Shown: positions 16,901 through 26,136 of the stretch, piece after piece
Layout of the letters: every line of letters begins with the position of its first letter
Numbering within the stretch: the first letter of the stretch is position 1
NCBI RefSeq assembly: GCF_040686855.1
Contig: NZ_JBFBOG010000003.1
Span: forward strand, 310,001-374,000
Source of the DNA: Leifsonia sp040686855
Lineage (GTDB): Bacteria > Actinomycetota > Actinomycetes > Actinomycetales > Microbacteriaceae
Direction: 5' to 3'
Length of the DNA: 64,000 bases
Notes under the pieces: model-generated
The model's input: the letters and a program-made list of their open reading frames with translations, nothing else
The model's database searches: none
Told to the model about the DNA's origin: nothing
Position numbers and translations under genes: made by a program

Positions 16901-19232
16901 CAACGACCCCGTGCAGGTCAAGCCCGGCCGGACGATCGCGGTGCCGGTGCTCGACAACGACTCGGACCCGAACGGCTACGCCATCGCCCTGCAGAAGAAG
17001 CTGCTCCAGGTGGACGAGGGCCTGAAGGCGTCCGTGCACGGCAAGATCGTCCTCGTCACCGCGCCGAAGGACGAGGGCTCGTTCGTCGTCCGCTACCAGA
17101 TCACGAACGGTCAGGGTGGTGTCGCGAGCGCGTTCATCCAGGTCACGGTCACGCCGAACGCGAAGGACGTGCCGCCGACCGCGGTCGACCACGTGCTCGA
17201 GGCCGACGAGGTCGCGAACAAGTCCAGCGTGAAGGTGAACGTCCTCGACGGCGCGACGAACCCCTCCGGGCTCGTCGACGCGCTGAAGGTGGGCGTCACC
17301 GGCCCGAACGCCGGGGCGGCGACGGTGGGCGACGACGGCACCCTGACCGTGACGCCGGGGGAGCAGCGGATCGCGATCGCCTACACGCTGACCGACCCGG
17401 TGACCTCGCTGACGGGTACCGCGTTCGTCGTGGTCCCGCCGAAGGGCGACGCGACCGCGCCGCCCCGACTCCGCGACGGACTGCCGCAGCAGATCGTGCA
17501 GGCCGACGGATCCAAGAGCTGGAAGCTGTCCGACATCCTCACCGTGCCCTCCGGCCGCGGGTACAAGCTCACCGGCGCCTCGGGCGTCAGCGCGACGAAC
17601 AGCGCGGGCGGGTCGTCGTACGACGACGAGCAGACGCTGAGGTTCACGGCGGCGAAGGGATACCGCGGGCCGGCCGCGATCACCTTCAAGGTGAACGACG
17701 GACGCGAGTCGGGAACGACCGCGGACCGCATCACCACGCTCGTGCTCCCGATCACCGTGGGGGAGCCCGACCAGTCCGACGTGGCGCCGACGTTCACCTC
17801 GCCCAGCGAGAAGATCGAGCCGGGGGAGGCGCCGCTCTCGGTGGACCTGCGGGCGTCGAGCTTCCACCCGAACCCCGACATCCTGAACAAGCTCACCTAC
17901 TCCGGCGGAACGTCGCCCAACCCGAAGATCCAGTCCTCCCTCAGCGGGTCGACGCTGACCCTGTCGGCGCCGCTCGGCACCCAGGCGGGCGAGACCGCAT
18001 CCATCCCGGTGACGATCAGCTCGGGCACCCACACCATCCAGGGCACGGTGAACGTGCAGGTCGTGAGCTCCAGCCGCCCGGTGGCGACGCAGAAGAACCC
18101 GCCGCAGACGGAGGAGGTCAAGCGCGGGCAGACCGCCACGCTCAACGGCGCGGCCGGTGACGACCAGTGGGTGAACCCGTTCCCGGGGCAGGCGCTGACG
18201 ATCACGGACGCGAAGGCGCAGAGTGCGCCGTCGGGCGTCACCGTCACCCACACCGGCTCGTCGATCAGCGTCAGCGCTTCGTCGGGCGCGGCGATCGGTG
18301 CCGTGAACGTCGTGTACCACGTCGAGGACGCGACGAAGGACCCGAAGCGGACGGCATCCGCCATCGGTCAGCTGCGGGTGACGATCCACGACGTGCCCGC
18401 CAAGCCGAGCGCCCCGACGAATCCCCGGGCGAGCGATGGAAAAGTGACCGTGGCGATCAAGGCGCCCGCCGACAACGGGAAGCCGATCGCGAACTACCAG
18501 GTCACGGACGGCACGCACACCGTCACGACGCAGTCGGTCGGGGATGTCACGATAGGCGGCCTCACCAACGGCAAGTCGTACTCCTTCACGGTCCGCGCGC
18601 AGAACGCGGACGGGTGGAGCGAGCAGTCGGCGCCGAGCCCGGCGGTCACCCCGTACGGCACCCCCACGGCCGTCGGCGGCGCGAAGATCAGCAGCAGCGG
18701 GAACGCGCCGAGCGACCTGACCCTGAGCTGGAACGCGCTGTCCGATCCGAACGGCACCGGCGGCGGCCGGGCGACCTATTACTGGCGACTCAACGGCGGA
18801 AGCTGGACGAGCACCACCGCTACGTCCGCCAAGGTCAACAACAAGGGCGCCGGAAAGTACTCGTTCGACGTGTACGCGGAGAACCCGGGTGGGAAGAAGG
18901 GCCCGGCCTCCACGTCGAACACCGTCCAGGTGAACGACCCGCCTCCGCCGTCGCCCTCGGTCGACCTGGCGAAGGGCGACCTCAAGCCCGGATATGTGCA
19001 CAGCTACACGTACGACGTGACTCTCCACGATTTCAAGGCGAACTCGTCGTTCAGCATGCAGGTGCACTGCAATGGGAGCACGCTGTCCACCCGGACGATC
19101 ACCACCAACGGCAGCGGGTACGGGCACTATCACGGCGACCCCAACAGCAGCATCGAGCCGTGGTGCGGGTACCCCGGGGCGTACGTGGTGGTCGGCGGTG
19201 TCCAGAGCAGTGTCCAGGACTGGTCCAAGTAG
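13956..19232 (+). CDS. Giant Ig-like/fibronectin-III surface protein
   Basis: 1758 residues from TTG 13956; an upstream start at 13860 would lie ahead of the promoter. A signal-anchor helix (MITAVAVVAGVPLTIAVL) is followed by ~350 residues with propeller-like strands, then about eleven tandem Ig/cadherin-like repeats of ~95 residues with the pattern PPxAVxD...V.PG....VLxNDxDPxG. Two fibronectin-III domains (from PAKPSAPTNPRASDG) and a C-terminal module with two cysteines (VHCNG, PWCGYPG) finish it. It is probably an anchored extracellular stalk and corresponds in position to Fn3 of the bifidobacterial PFNA cluster. Binding partner unknown. Confidence 0.85.
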   Translation: MVSLSRWIRERKTLAMITAVAVVAGVPLTIAVLHKGFPVNAVELDTRDVWVTNGEKLLGGRLNHQIDELDAAVTGASADLDVLQDGSAYFLTDLPHGTVDRIDPAFVSLGGRIQIPEDSQVGYGGNTLSVLAPNGSLWVLDASGRLDFDKAKTKPIAKVGSGAKLAVAKSGKTFVVAPKSKRLVTVDEPNGKPQTRDFPVPGAFQVTAVGDQPVVLDTQRNRVITGSGTTVDLPAKGLKLQQPGQDDPSALVATANSLLTVPLGGGKVTAAPAGSASKGGPDAVSAPVRLGTCSYGAWSGSGRYLYSCDGKKPVGLDIDQPVQGDDLEFRVNHGVIALNNLRDGNAWVVSSNMRLVQNWAQLKPNDTTVQGDTGEEKPVVQSFADTLAQRTEVNRPPVAVNDAYGVRPGRSTVLHVLANDTDPDGDVLTISDVSAIPAAQGVLQLVEGGRAIQFTPKEGLSGTISFRYSVDDGRGGTAGAQVDATLKQPAENTAPASTRSSTAQTEVGQSVAYNVLNDWLDPDGDDLSLVAATATTEDDVRFKPNGDVTFTSKTGQAGSKEVRVTVSDGRASTTGSLIVTVKPAGTLDPVAVTDFADGFTGRPVVLHPLDNDQSPSGEPLTLVGASLDGSGAQVTSDATKGTITVKSNAPGQYYVDYTLGAGPKTTTGLARVDIAAQGASEAPPIAVTDKAYVRPGEPTSVAVLDNDVSPSGRVLAVRSVAVGKGAQDLNVEVLDNAVVKITAPTVLTQQVQLTYVVSDGVAQATAGITVVPVPPLVQHQPPVAVDDQVPVRAGDVATVSVMDNDYSPDNAPFTLDAQLRDASAAGDGATAFVSGETVRYQAPRTPGQYNVVYGITDKYGQKAQATVTFVVEAPDKGSDRAPQPTPLTVRAFAGSSVPVDVPLDGIDPDGDSVTLSGLATQPTLGRISDSTSRSFTYEAYPDSAGTDTFTYQVKDTYGKTATGTVSIAVIPRPDQVRPPIAVNDPVQVKPGRTIAVPVLDNDSDPNGYAIALQKKLLQVDEGLKASVHGKIVLVTAPKDEGSFVVRYQITNGQGGVASAFIQVTVTPNAKDVPPTAVDHVLEADEVANKSSVKVNVLDGATNPSGLVDALKVGVTGPNAGAATVGDDGTLTVTPGEQRIAIAYTLTDPVTSLTGTAFVVVPPKGDATAPPRLRDGLPQQIVQADGSKSWKLSDILTVPSGRGYKLTGASGVSATNSAGGSSYDDEQTLRFTAAKGYRGPAAITFKVNDGRESGTTADRITTLVLPITVGEPDQSDVAPTFTSPSEKIEPGEAPLSVDLRASSFHPNPDILNKLTYSGGTSPNPKIQSSLSGSTLTLSAPLGTQAGETASIPVTISSGTHTIQGTVNVQVVSSSRPVATQKNPPQTEEVKRGQTATLNGAAGDDQWVNPFPGQALTITDAKAQSAPSGVTVTHTGSSISVSASSGAAIGAVNVVYHVEDATKDPKRTASAIGQLRVTIHDVPAKPSAPTNPRASDGKVTVAIKAPADNGKPIANYQVTDGTHTVTTQSVGDVTIGGLTNGKSYSFTVRAQNADGWSEQSAPSPAVTPYGTPTAVGGAKISSSGNAPSDLTLSWNALSDPNGTGGGRATYYWRLNGGSWTSTTATSAKVNNKGAGKYSFDVYAENPGGKKGPASTSNTVQVNDPPPPSPSVDLAKGDLKPGYVHSYTYDVTLHDFKANSSFSMQVHCNGSTLSTRTITTNGSGYGHYHGDPNSSIEPWCGYPGAYVVVGGVQSSVQDWSK

Positions 19233-19243
19233 GGAGATAAGCA

Positions 19244-20212
<969 letters not shown>

Positions 20213-20257
20213 GCCGCCTTCGCCCCCGATCCGCCCGACATTCGACAGGACGCGAAC

Positions 20258-21574
20258 ATGACCACCGACAGCCCCGCCCGCGCCCGGCGCCGCCGTGCGT
20301 CGGCGACCGATCAGGCGCGCATCGCCGCGTCCCAGGTCGGCGCGGCGGTCGGGCGCGCGGCCGGCCGCATCGGTGGCCGGGTGGCGCCACTCGGGCGGGT
20401 GATCGGCGCGCGCGTCCGCCCGGTCGTGGGCGTCGTCAGCACGCTCGGCTGGATCGTGCTGGCCTCGGCCGTCGTCTCCATCGTTCTCGCGGTGTGGCTC
20501 GGCTGGGCGGAGTTCGCGTTCATCGCGGCGACGCTCGTCGCCGCTGTCGTGATCGCGACGGCCTTCGTCTTCGGGCGGTCGACCTACCGGGTCGGCATCG
20601 AGCTCAACCCGCGACGCGTCGTGGCGGGCGACCGCGCGCTCGGCCGGCTGACCGTCGCCAACAGCGGGACGCGGCCGGTGCTGCCCACGCGGATGGAGCT
20701 TCCCGTCGGCGAAGGCCAGGCCGACTTCACCATCCCGCGACTCGCGCCGGGCGCCGAGACGGAGGAACTGTTCGCCGTCCCGACGGCGCGGCGGGCGCTC
20801 ATCCTCGCCGGTCCCGCGATCTCGGTGCGCGGCGACCAGCTGGGGCTGCTGCGAAGGACGAACCAGTGGACGGACCAGATCGAGCTGTTCGTGCATCCCA
20901 AGACCGTCCGCCTCGCCGCCACCGCGCGTGGCCTGGTCCGCGACCTCGAGGGGCAGACCACCAAGGTCATCACGGACAGCGACCTCGCGTTCCACGCGCT
21001 GCGCACGTACGAGCCCGGTGACGACATCCGGAACGTGCACTGGCGGACGTCGGCGCGGACCGGGCAGCTGATGGTCCGGCAGTACCAGGAGACGCGTCGG
21101 TCGCAGCTCCTGCTGGCGTTCGACGCGGAGCGGCCGCACTTCGCCTCCGACGAGGAGTTCGAGCTCGGCGTCTCCGTGATGGCCTCCATCGGCTGCCAGG
21201 TGATCCGCGAGGAGACCGAGATCGACGCGGTGTGGCAGGGCGGCCCGATGCGGGTGGCGACGCCGACGGCGCTGCTCGACGACTCGTGCCGCATCCAGCC
21301 GGTGGAGGGGGCGCACCCGAGCATTCGCGAGTTCCTGCGCCAGGCCACGCTCCGGCTGGCCGCGCCGAGCCTCGCCGTGACCGTCGCGGGCTCGCAGGTC
21401 GACCCCGCCGAGCTGCGCGGCGCCGCAGCCCTGTGGGGTGCGGACACCGAGACGATCGTCATCCGCGTCGACGAGGCGGGGGAGCCGCGGCTCGCGCGGC
21501 TCGGCCGCTCGATGCTCATCACCGTGTCCGCGCTGCCGGAGCTGCCGGCCCTGCTGAAGCGGGCCGGCCGATGA
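20258..21574 (+). CDS. DUF58 membrane protein (first copy)
   Basis: 438 residues. Two hydrophobic segments (VVSTLGWIVLASAVVSIVLAVWLG and EFAFIAATLVAAVVIATAF) follow a basic N-terminus. The DUF58 core has the signature RTYEPGDDIRNVHWRTSART, then a VWA-like fold (LLLAFDAERPHFASDEEFELGVSVMASIG). DUF58 proteins pair with MoxR ATPases; the precise activity is unknown. ATG 20258 is 45 nt after MoxR. The stop overlaps the next start (ATGA), implying a membrane complex with the transglutaminase-fold protein. Confidence 0.88.
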   Translation: MTTDSPARARRRRASATDQARIAASQVGAAVGRAAGRIGGRVAPLGRVIGARVRPVVGVVSTLGWIVLASAVVSIVLAVWLGWAEFAFIAATLVAAVVIATAFVFGRSTYRVGIELNPRRVVAGDRALGRLTVANSGTRPVLPTRMELPVGEGQADFTIPRLAPGAETEELFAVPTARRALILAGPAISVRGDQLGLLRRTNQWTDQIELFVHPKTVRLAATARGLVRDLEGQTTKVITDSDLAFHALRTYEPGDDIRNVHWRTSARTGQLMVRQYQETRRSQLLLAFDAERPHFASDEEFELGVSVMASIGCQVIREETEIDAVWQGGPMRVATPTALLDDSCRIQPVEGAHPSIREFLRQATLRLAAPSLAVTVAGSQVDPAELRGAAALWGADTETIVIRVDEAGEPRLARLGRSMLITVSALPELPALLKRAGR

Positions 21575-23943
21575 CCGCCGCGACCGGGACGGGGCGACGA
21601 GCGTCGACGGGCGGCGACTCGACGGCCCGCGCCACCGCGACGGCACCGCTGCTCGACACGCTGCCGGCGACGACCTGGGTCGACGTCGCGGTGCTCACGC
21701 TGCTGAGCCTGGTCGCCGTCGTCGGCTTCGAGCCGGCCTTCGGCCACTACGCCTTCGCGCCGGCGGCCGTCGGCGGCATCGTGGTCGGTGGGGGAGTCGC
21801 GCTGCTCGGCCGCCTGTTCCGGTTGTCGTGGCCGCTCACCGTCGTCATCGCGCTGGCCGCGTACTTCCTGCTCGGCACGCCGCTCGCTCTGCCCGGTCTT
21901 GCGATCTACGGGGTGCTCCCGTCGCTCGACAGCCTCTCCGGTCTCGTGCTGGGGGCGGTCTTCGGATGGTCGGACGCCGTCACGCTGCAGGCGCCGCTGG
22001 AGGCGCCGCCCTACGTGGCCGTCGTGCCGTACGTCGCCGGATGGCTCGTCTCCCTGGTGTCCGTGACCCTCGCCGTCCGGTGGCTGCCGCGCGTCCGCCG
22101 CCCCTCCGCCGGCCGCGCCGCTGTCCTCCTGATCGGCCCGGCGCTGCTGCTCCTCGCGGCGATCCTGCTCGGGACGCGCGACCCGTTCTTTGCCGGCCTC
22201 CGCGGCATCCTCTTCGCCGCTATCGCGCTGGTCTGGTTGTCGTGGCGCCGCGCCCGATTCGCCCGGGACCGGGTGGAGACCGACTCCGCGGTCCGCCGCA
22301 GCCGGCTGCTCGGCGGGGCGGTGGTCGTCCTCGGCGCCGTGCTGGTCGGCGCGCTGGCGGGGTCGGTCCTCGCGCCGCCCGCGGCCTCCCGGTTCGTCGT
22401 GCGGGACGAGATCACGCCGCCGTTCGACCCGCTCGACTATCCGAGCCCGCTCGCCGGCTTCCGCAAGTACACCAAGAACCTCCAGAAGACGAAGCTCTTC
22501 ACCGTCACCGGCCTCAGACAGGGTCAGGTCATCCGGCTGGCGACGATGGACAGTTACGACGGCGTGGTCTGGTCGGTCGCCTCTCCGGGCAGCGACGCGG
22601 ACGCGTCCGGCGCCTTCGAACTGCTGGGCAGCACCATCCCGAAGCCGCCGCTGTTCACGGCGGGGGCGTCGTCCACCGCGGCCATCGACGTGCTGGGCTA
22701 CTCGGACGTCTGGCTGCCGACCCTCGGCTACACGAACCGCCTGACCTTCGACGAGCACACCGGCCAGGATCCGGCGGCCACCGTGCGCGTCAACACGGCG
22801 ACCGGGACGGCGGCCGTTACGAGCGGCGTGCGCGACGGCCTCACCTACACCGTCGGCGCGACCGCGCAGAAGGTGCCGAACGACCGCGCGCTCGCCAAGG
22901 TCCCTCCGGCGAAGCTCACGCTACCTCCCGTCACGAACGTGCCCGACGTCGTCTCTGCGAAGGCCGAGGAGTACGCGGGCTCGGCCGACACGGCCATCCA
23001 GAAGCTGCGGAACATCGAGCGCTCGCTGAAATCGCTCGGCTACCTCAGCCATGGCCGGGCCTCCGACCCCGTCCCCTCCCGGGCTGGTCAGGGCGCGGAC
23101 CGGATGACGGACCTGCTGTCCAAGTCGCCGATGGTCGGCGACCAGGAGCAGTACGCGAGCGCCTTCGCCCTGATGGCCCGGCGTCTCGGCTATCCGACCC
23201 GCGTTGTGATGGGGTTCGCGCCGAAAGTGACGGGCAACACCACCACGGTCACCGGCGACGATGTGACCGCCTGGGACGAGGTCGCGTTCGACGGCGTCGG
23301 CTGGGTGCCGTTCTTCCCGACGCCGACCAAGACGGACGCCCCGAAGAACCAGACCACCAAGCCGAAGCTCGAACCGCAGCCGCAGGTGCGGCAGCCTCCG
23401 CCCGCCGACCCGCGCGCGGAAGACCTGCTGACGCCGGTGAAGACCAAGGACAACGACCCCAAGGACAAGGCGAAGCCGTTCCAGATCCCCATCTGGGCCT
23501 GGGTGGTGTTCGGCGTGATCGGCATCCCGCTGCTGGCGTACTTCGTTCCGCTGCTCATCGTGGCGGCGCTCAAGCGCCGACGACGGCGCCGGCGGGAGAT
23601 GACGGGTCCTCCCGACCGGCGTGCCGCCGGCGCGTGGGACGAGCTGACGGACCGCTACGCCGAACTCGGGCTGACGATTCCCGAGAGGGCGACGCGCATC
23701 CGGACGGCGGACGCGCTCGAGGAGCAGTCGCGTGCGCAGAGCCTGCCGGTTCCCGACGACGGCCTGCGCGCGCTCGCGCACCACGTCGACGCCGCCGTCT
23801 TCGACGGGTCGGTCGTCACCGAGGAGCGCGTCACCCGGGCCTGGAACACGACGGACGACACGCTGGCTCGGGCCACGAAGGCCGCCGGGCCGCTGCGCGC
23901 GCGCCTCGCCGCCTTCCGCTACCGGCGACCGCGTCGCGCCTGA
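21571..23943 (+). CDS. Transglutaminase-fold membrane protein, catalytic residues lost
   Basis: 790 residues: an N-terminal block of about seven membrane helices (to ~270), an extracellular domain, a transglutaminase-like core (~480-590), one more membrane helix (IPIWAWVVFGVIGIPLLAYF) and a basic cytosolic tail with an ~110-residue helical domain. In the core, the expected catalytic Cys is Gln525 (GDQEQYAS, normally G-x-C-x-x-x-A) and the expected His is Thr566 (DVTAWDE, normally H-A-W-x-E). The fold is therefore kept but peptidase or cross-linking chemistry is unlikely. The paralogue at 40263 keeps Cys, His and Glu. Possible role: binding or scaffold. Confidence 0.87.
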   Translation: MTAATGTGRRASTGGDSTARATATAPLLDTLPATTWVDVAVLTLLSLVAVVGFEPAFGHYAFAPAAVGGIVVGGGVALLGRLFRLSWPLTVVIALAAYFLLGTPLALPGLAIYGVLPSLDSLSGLVLGAVFGWSDAVTLQAPLEAPPYVAVVPYVAGWLVSLVSVTLAVRWLPRVRRPSAGRAAVLLIGPALLLLAAILLGTRDPFFAGLRGILFAAIALVWLSWRRARFARDRVETDSAVRRSRLLGGAVVVLGAVLVGALAGSVLAPPAASRFVVRDEITPPFDPLDYPSPLAGFRKYTKNLQKTKLFTVTGLRQGQVIRLATMDSYDGVVWSVASPGSDADASGAFELLGSTIPKPPLFTAGASSTAAIDVLGYSDVWLPTLGYTNRLTFDEHTGQDPAATVRVNTATGTAAVTSGVRDGLTYTVGATAQKVPNDRALAKVPPAKLTLPPVTNVPDVVSAKAEEYAGSADTAIQKLRNIERSLKSLGYLSHGRASDPVPSRAGQGADRMTDLLSKSPMVGDQEQYASAFALMARRLGYPTRVVMGFAPKVTGNTTTVTGDDVTAWDEVAFDGVGWVPFFPTPTKTDAPKNQTTKPKLEPQPQVRQPPPADPRAEDLLTPVKTKDNDPKDKAKPFQIPIWAWVVFGVIGIPLLAYFVPLLIVAALKRRRRRRREMTGPPDRRAAGAWDELTDRYAELGLTIPERATRIRTADALEEQSRAQSLPVPDDGLRALAHHVDAAVFDGSVVTEERVTRAWNTTDDTLARATKAAGPLRARLAAFRYRRPRRA

Positions 23944-23952
23944 GCCCCCTCG

Positions 23953-23958
23953 TATAGT
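23953..23958 (+). promoter_or_regulatory. -10 box of leaderless FHA gene
   Basis: TATAGT matches the -10 consensus at five of six positions and ends seven nt before ATG 23966, so transcription should start at or next to the start codon. Confidence 0.6.
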
Positions 23959-23965
23959 GGGGCGC

Positions 23966-24490
23966 ATGGACGACAGCGGGTTCATCGTGCCTCCGCCCGG
24001 TCTCATCCCGTCGCGGCCAGAGCCCACGCCGTCGCCGGACGCCCCGCGCGTCCCGGACCGGCGCCCGGGTCCGCCGGCGCCGGCCGACCGGGAGCCGGCA
24101 CCCGGTCGCCCGCTGCCCGCGTTCACCCCGCCACCGGGCCCCGGCGGTCCGGTCGTGCCCGCGCGTCCGGTCTGGCGGCTGCGCCTGCCCGGTGACCGCA
24201 CCCTCCCGGTGACCCGCCCGCTCCTCCTCGGCCGCAACCCGTCCACCGCCGCCGCGCCCGCCGGTGCCGCCGACGCTGAACTCATCGCCCTCGACGACCC
24301 CGCCTCCACCGTCTCGAAGACCCACGCCGCGCTGCTCCCGGACGGCGACGCCCTCACCGTGATCGACCTCCACTCGACCAACGGCGTCACCATCGCGGGT
24401 GTCCGGATCCCGGCGGGGGAGCCCGTCCCCGTCGCTCCCGGCAGCGAGCTCCTGCTCGGCGATCTCCGCGTCCGCGCCGAACGCTCCTGA
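23966..24490 (+). CDS. Proline-rich FHA-domain protein
   Basis: 174 residues. The first ~75 are Pro/Arg-rich and probably disordered; the rest is a FHA domain: LLLGRNPS, STVSKTHAALL and DLHSTNGVTI carry the Arg, Ser and Asn positions that contact phosphothreonine. It is leaderless from its own TATAGT promoter, so it can be expressed separately from the upstream operon. A likely client of the kinase at 11470; no enzymatic domain is present. Confidence 0.85.
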   Translation: MDDSGFIVPPPGLIPSRPEPTPSPDAPRVPDRRPGPPAPADREPAPGRPLPAFTPPPGPGGPVVPARPVWRLRLPGDRTLPVTRPLLLGRNPSTAAAPAGAADAELIALDDPASTVSKTHAALLPDGDALTVIDLHSTNGVTIAGVRIPAGEPVPVAPGSELLLGDLRVRAERS

Positions 24491-24527
24491 CCGGGACCGA
24501 CGCCGCTCGGGTGATAGCCTGTCACTC

Positions 24528-24572
24528 GTGTACGCGGGTCTTCTCCTCCTTAGCCGCCGCGGCGAGTCCTAG
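24528..24572 (+). CDS. Leucine-rich leader peptide of leuCD
   Basis: GTG-TAC-GCG-GGT then CTT-CTC-CTC-CTT encodes a 14-residue peptide MYAGLLLLSRRGES ending at TAG. Four consecutive Leu codons directly ahead of leucine-synthesis genes are the hallmark of an attenuator leader peptide. TAGCCT (24515-24520) ends seven nt before GTG, so the peptide would be translated leaderlessly from the transcript's first base. Confidence 0.8.
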   Translation: MYAGLLLLSRRGES

Positions 24573-24595
24573 ACATCAGGCCACTCTCGCCGCGG
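24557..24595 (+). promoter_or_regulatory. Attenuator hairpin of leuCD
   Basis: CCGCGGCGAG (24557-24566) and CTCGCCGCGG (24586-24595) are perfect 10-bp inverted arms with a 19-nt loop. The left arm is inside the leader peptide, starting six nt after the last Leu codon. A ribosome stalled on the Leu codons would cover it and prevent pairing. No U-run follows, so termination would need Rho, or the effect is on translation of leuC. The leuC start has its own AAGGAG at 24627. Confidence 0.65.
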
Positions 24596-24642
24596 AGTCC
24601 GTCGACGGCTGATCCGTTCACACGCTAAGGAGTTCGCAGAAC

Positions 24643-26136
24643 ATGAGCACCATCGAACCCACCTCCCGGCCGCTGACACTGGCCGAGAAGGTCTGGAACG
24701 ACCACCTGGTCAGCAAGGGCGAGGACGGTTCGCCCGACCTCATCTACATCGACCTGCACCTCGTCCACGAGGTCACCAGCCCGCAGGCCTTCGACGGTCT
24801 GCGGATGGCCGGGCGCCCGGTCCGCCGTCCCGATCTGACGATCGCGACCGAGGACCACAACACGCCCACCATCGGTATCGACAAGCCGATCGCCGACCTG
24901 ACCAGCCGCACCCAGATCGAGACGCTGCGCCGCAACGCCGAGGAGTTCGGCATCCGGCTGCACTCGCTGGGCGACGTCGAGCAGGGCATCGTCCACGTGG
25001 TCGGCCCGCAGCTCGGTCTCACCATGCCGGGCATCACAGTCGTCTGCGGCGACTCGCACACGTCCACGCACGGCGCGTTCGGCGCGATGGCGTTCGGCAT
25101 CGGCACCAGCGAGGTGGAGCACGTGCTCGCCACCCAGACGCTGCCGCTGAAGCCGTTCAAGACCATGGCGATCACGGTCGAGGGCGAGCTGCGGCCCGGC
25201 GTGACCGCGAAGGACATCATTCTGGCCGTCATCGCCAAGATCGGCACCGGAGGCGGCCAGGGCTACGTGCTCGAGTACCGCGGCAGCGCGATCCGCGCGC
25301 TCTCCATGGAGGGCCGGATGACGATCTGCAACATGTCGATCGAGGCCGGCGCCCGCGCGGGCATGGTCGCGCCCGACGAGACCACGTTCGCCTATCTGAA
25401 GGGCCGCCCCCACGCTCCGGAGGGCGCCGACTGGGATGAGGCGGTCGCCTACTGGAAGACGCTGCAGACCGACGACGCTGCGGTGTTCGACGCCGAGGTC
25501 TACCTCGACGCGGACGAGATCGAGCCGTTCGTCACCTGGGGCACCAACCCCGGTCAGGGCGTCTCCCTCAGCCAGGCCGTTCCGGATCCGGCGGTCATCG
25601 CCGACCCGAACCAGCGGGCCGCTGCCGAGCGGGCGCTGGAGTACATGGACCTCGAGCCTGGAACGCCGATGAAGAGCATCCCGGTGGACGCGGTCTTCAT
25701 GGGCTCGTGCACCAACAGCCGGATCGAAGACCTGCGCGCGTTCGCATCCATCATCAAGGGCCGCAAGAAGGCCGACAACGTGCGCGTGATGGTCGTCCCG
25801 GGCTCCGCCCGCGTCCGCATCGAGGCCGAGGCCGAGGGGATCGACAAGATCGTCGAGGAGTTCGGCGCGGAGTGGCGGTTCGCCGGCTGCTCCATGTGCC
25901 TGGGCATGAACCCCGACCAGCTGGCTCCGGGGGAGCGCTGCGCCTCCACCTCCAACCGCAACTTCGAGGGCCGCCAGGGCAAGGGCGGCCGCACCCACCT
26001 CGTCTCGCCCTTGGTCGCCGCGGCCACCGCGATCCGCGGCACGCTGTCCAGCCCGTGGGACCTCGAGCACGAAGGCGACGACACGCCGCAGGATGGCGGC
26101 ACGGATACGCGCGTCGGAGAGAAGGTGGGCGCCTGA
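24643..26136 (+). CDS. leuC: 3-isopropylmalate dehydratase large subunit
   Basis: Aconitase-family enzyme that with LeuD converts 2-isopropylmalate to 3-isopropylmalate in leucine synthesis. 497 residues; the [4Fe-4S] ligands are C356 (GSCTNSR), C416 and C419 (GCSMCLG), with the substrate loop CGDSHTSTHGAFG. AAGGAG precedes ATG 24643. The stop overlaps leuD by one base (TGATG). Regulated, I infer, by the leader peptide and hairpin just upstream. Confidence 0.97.
   Translation: MSTIEPTSRPLTLAEKVWNDHLVSKGEDGSPDLIYIDLHLVHEVTSPQAFDGLRMAGRPVRRPDLTIATEDHNTPTIGIDKPIADLTSRTQIETLRRNAEEFGIRLHSLGDVEQGIVHVVGPQLGLTMPGITVVCGDSHTSTHGAFGAMAFGIGTSEVEHVLATQTLPLKPFKTMAITVEGELRPGVTAKDIILAVIAKIGTGGGQGYVLEYRGSAIRALSMEGRMTICNMSIEAGARAGMVAPDETTFAYLKGRPHAPEGADWDEAVAYWKTLQTDDAAVFDAEVYLDADEIEPFVTWGTNPGQGVSLSQAVPDPAVIADPNQRAAAERALEYMDLEPGTPMKSIPVDAVFMGSCTNSRIEDLRAFASIIKGRKKADNVRVMVVPGSARVRIEAEAEGIDKIVEEFGAEWRFAGCSMCLGMNPDQLAPGERCASTSNRNFEGRQGKGGRTHLVSPLVAAATAIRGTLSSPWDLEHEGDDTPQDGGTDTRVGEKVGA

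Noticed and set aside
16851..19133. Long minus-strand frame opposite the Ig/FN3 protein
   Set aside because: Arg/Val-rich shadow with no start signal; the plus strand has ordered Ig and FN3 repeats.
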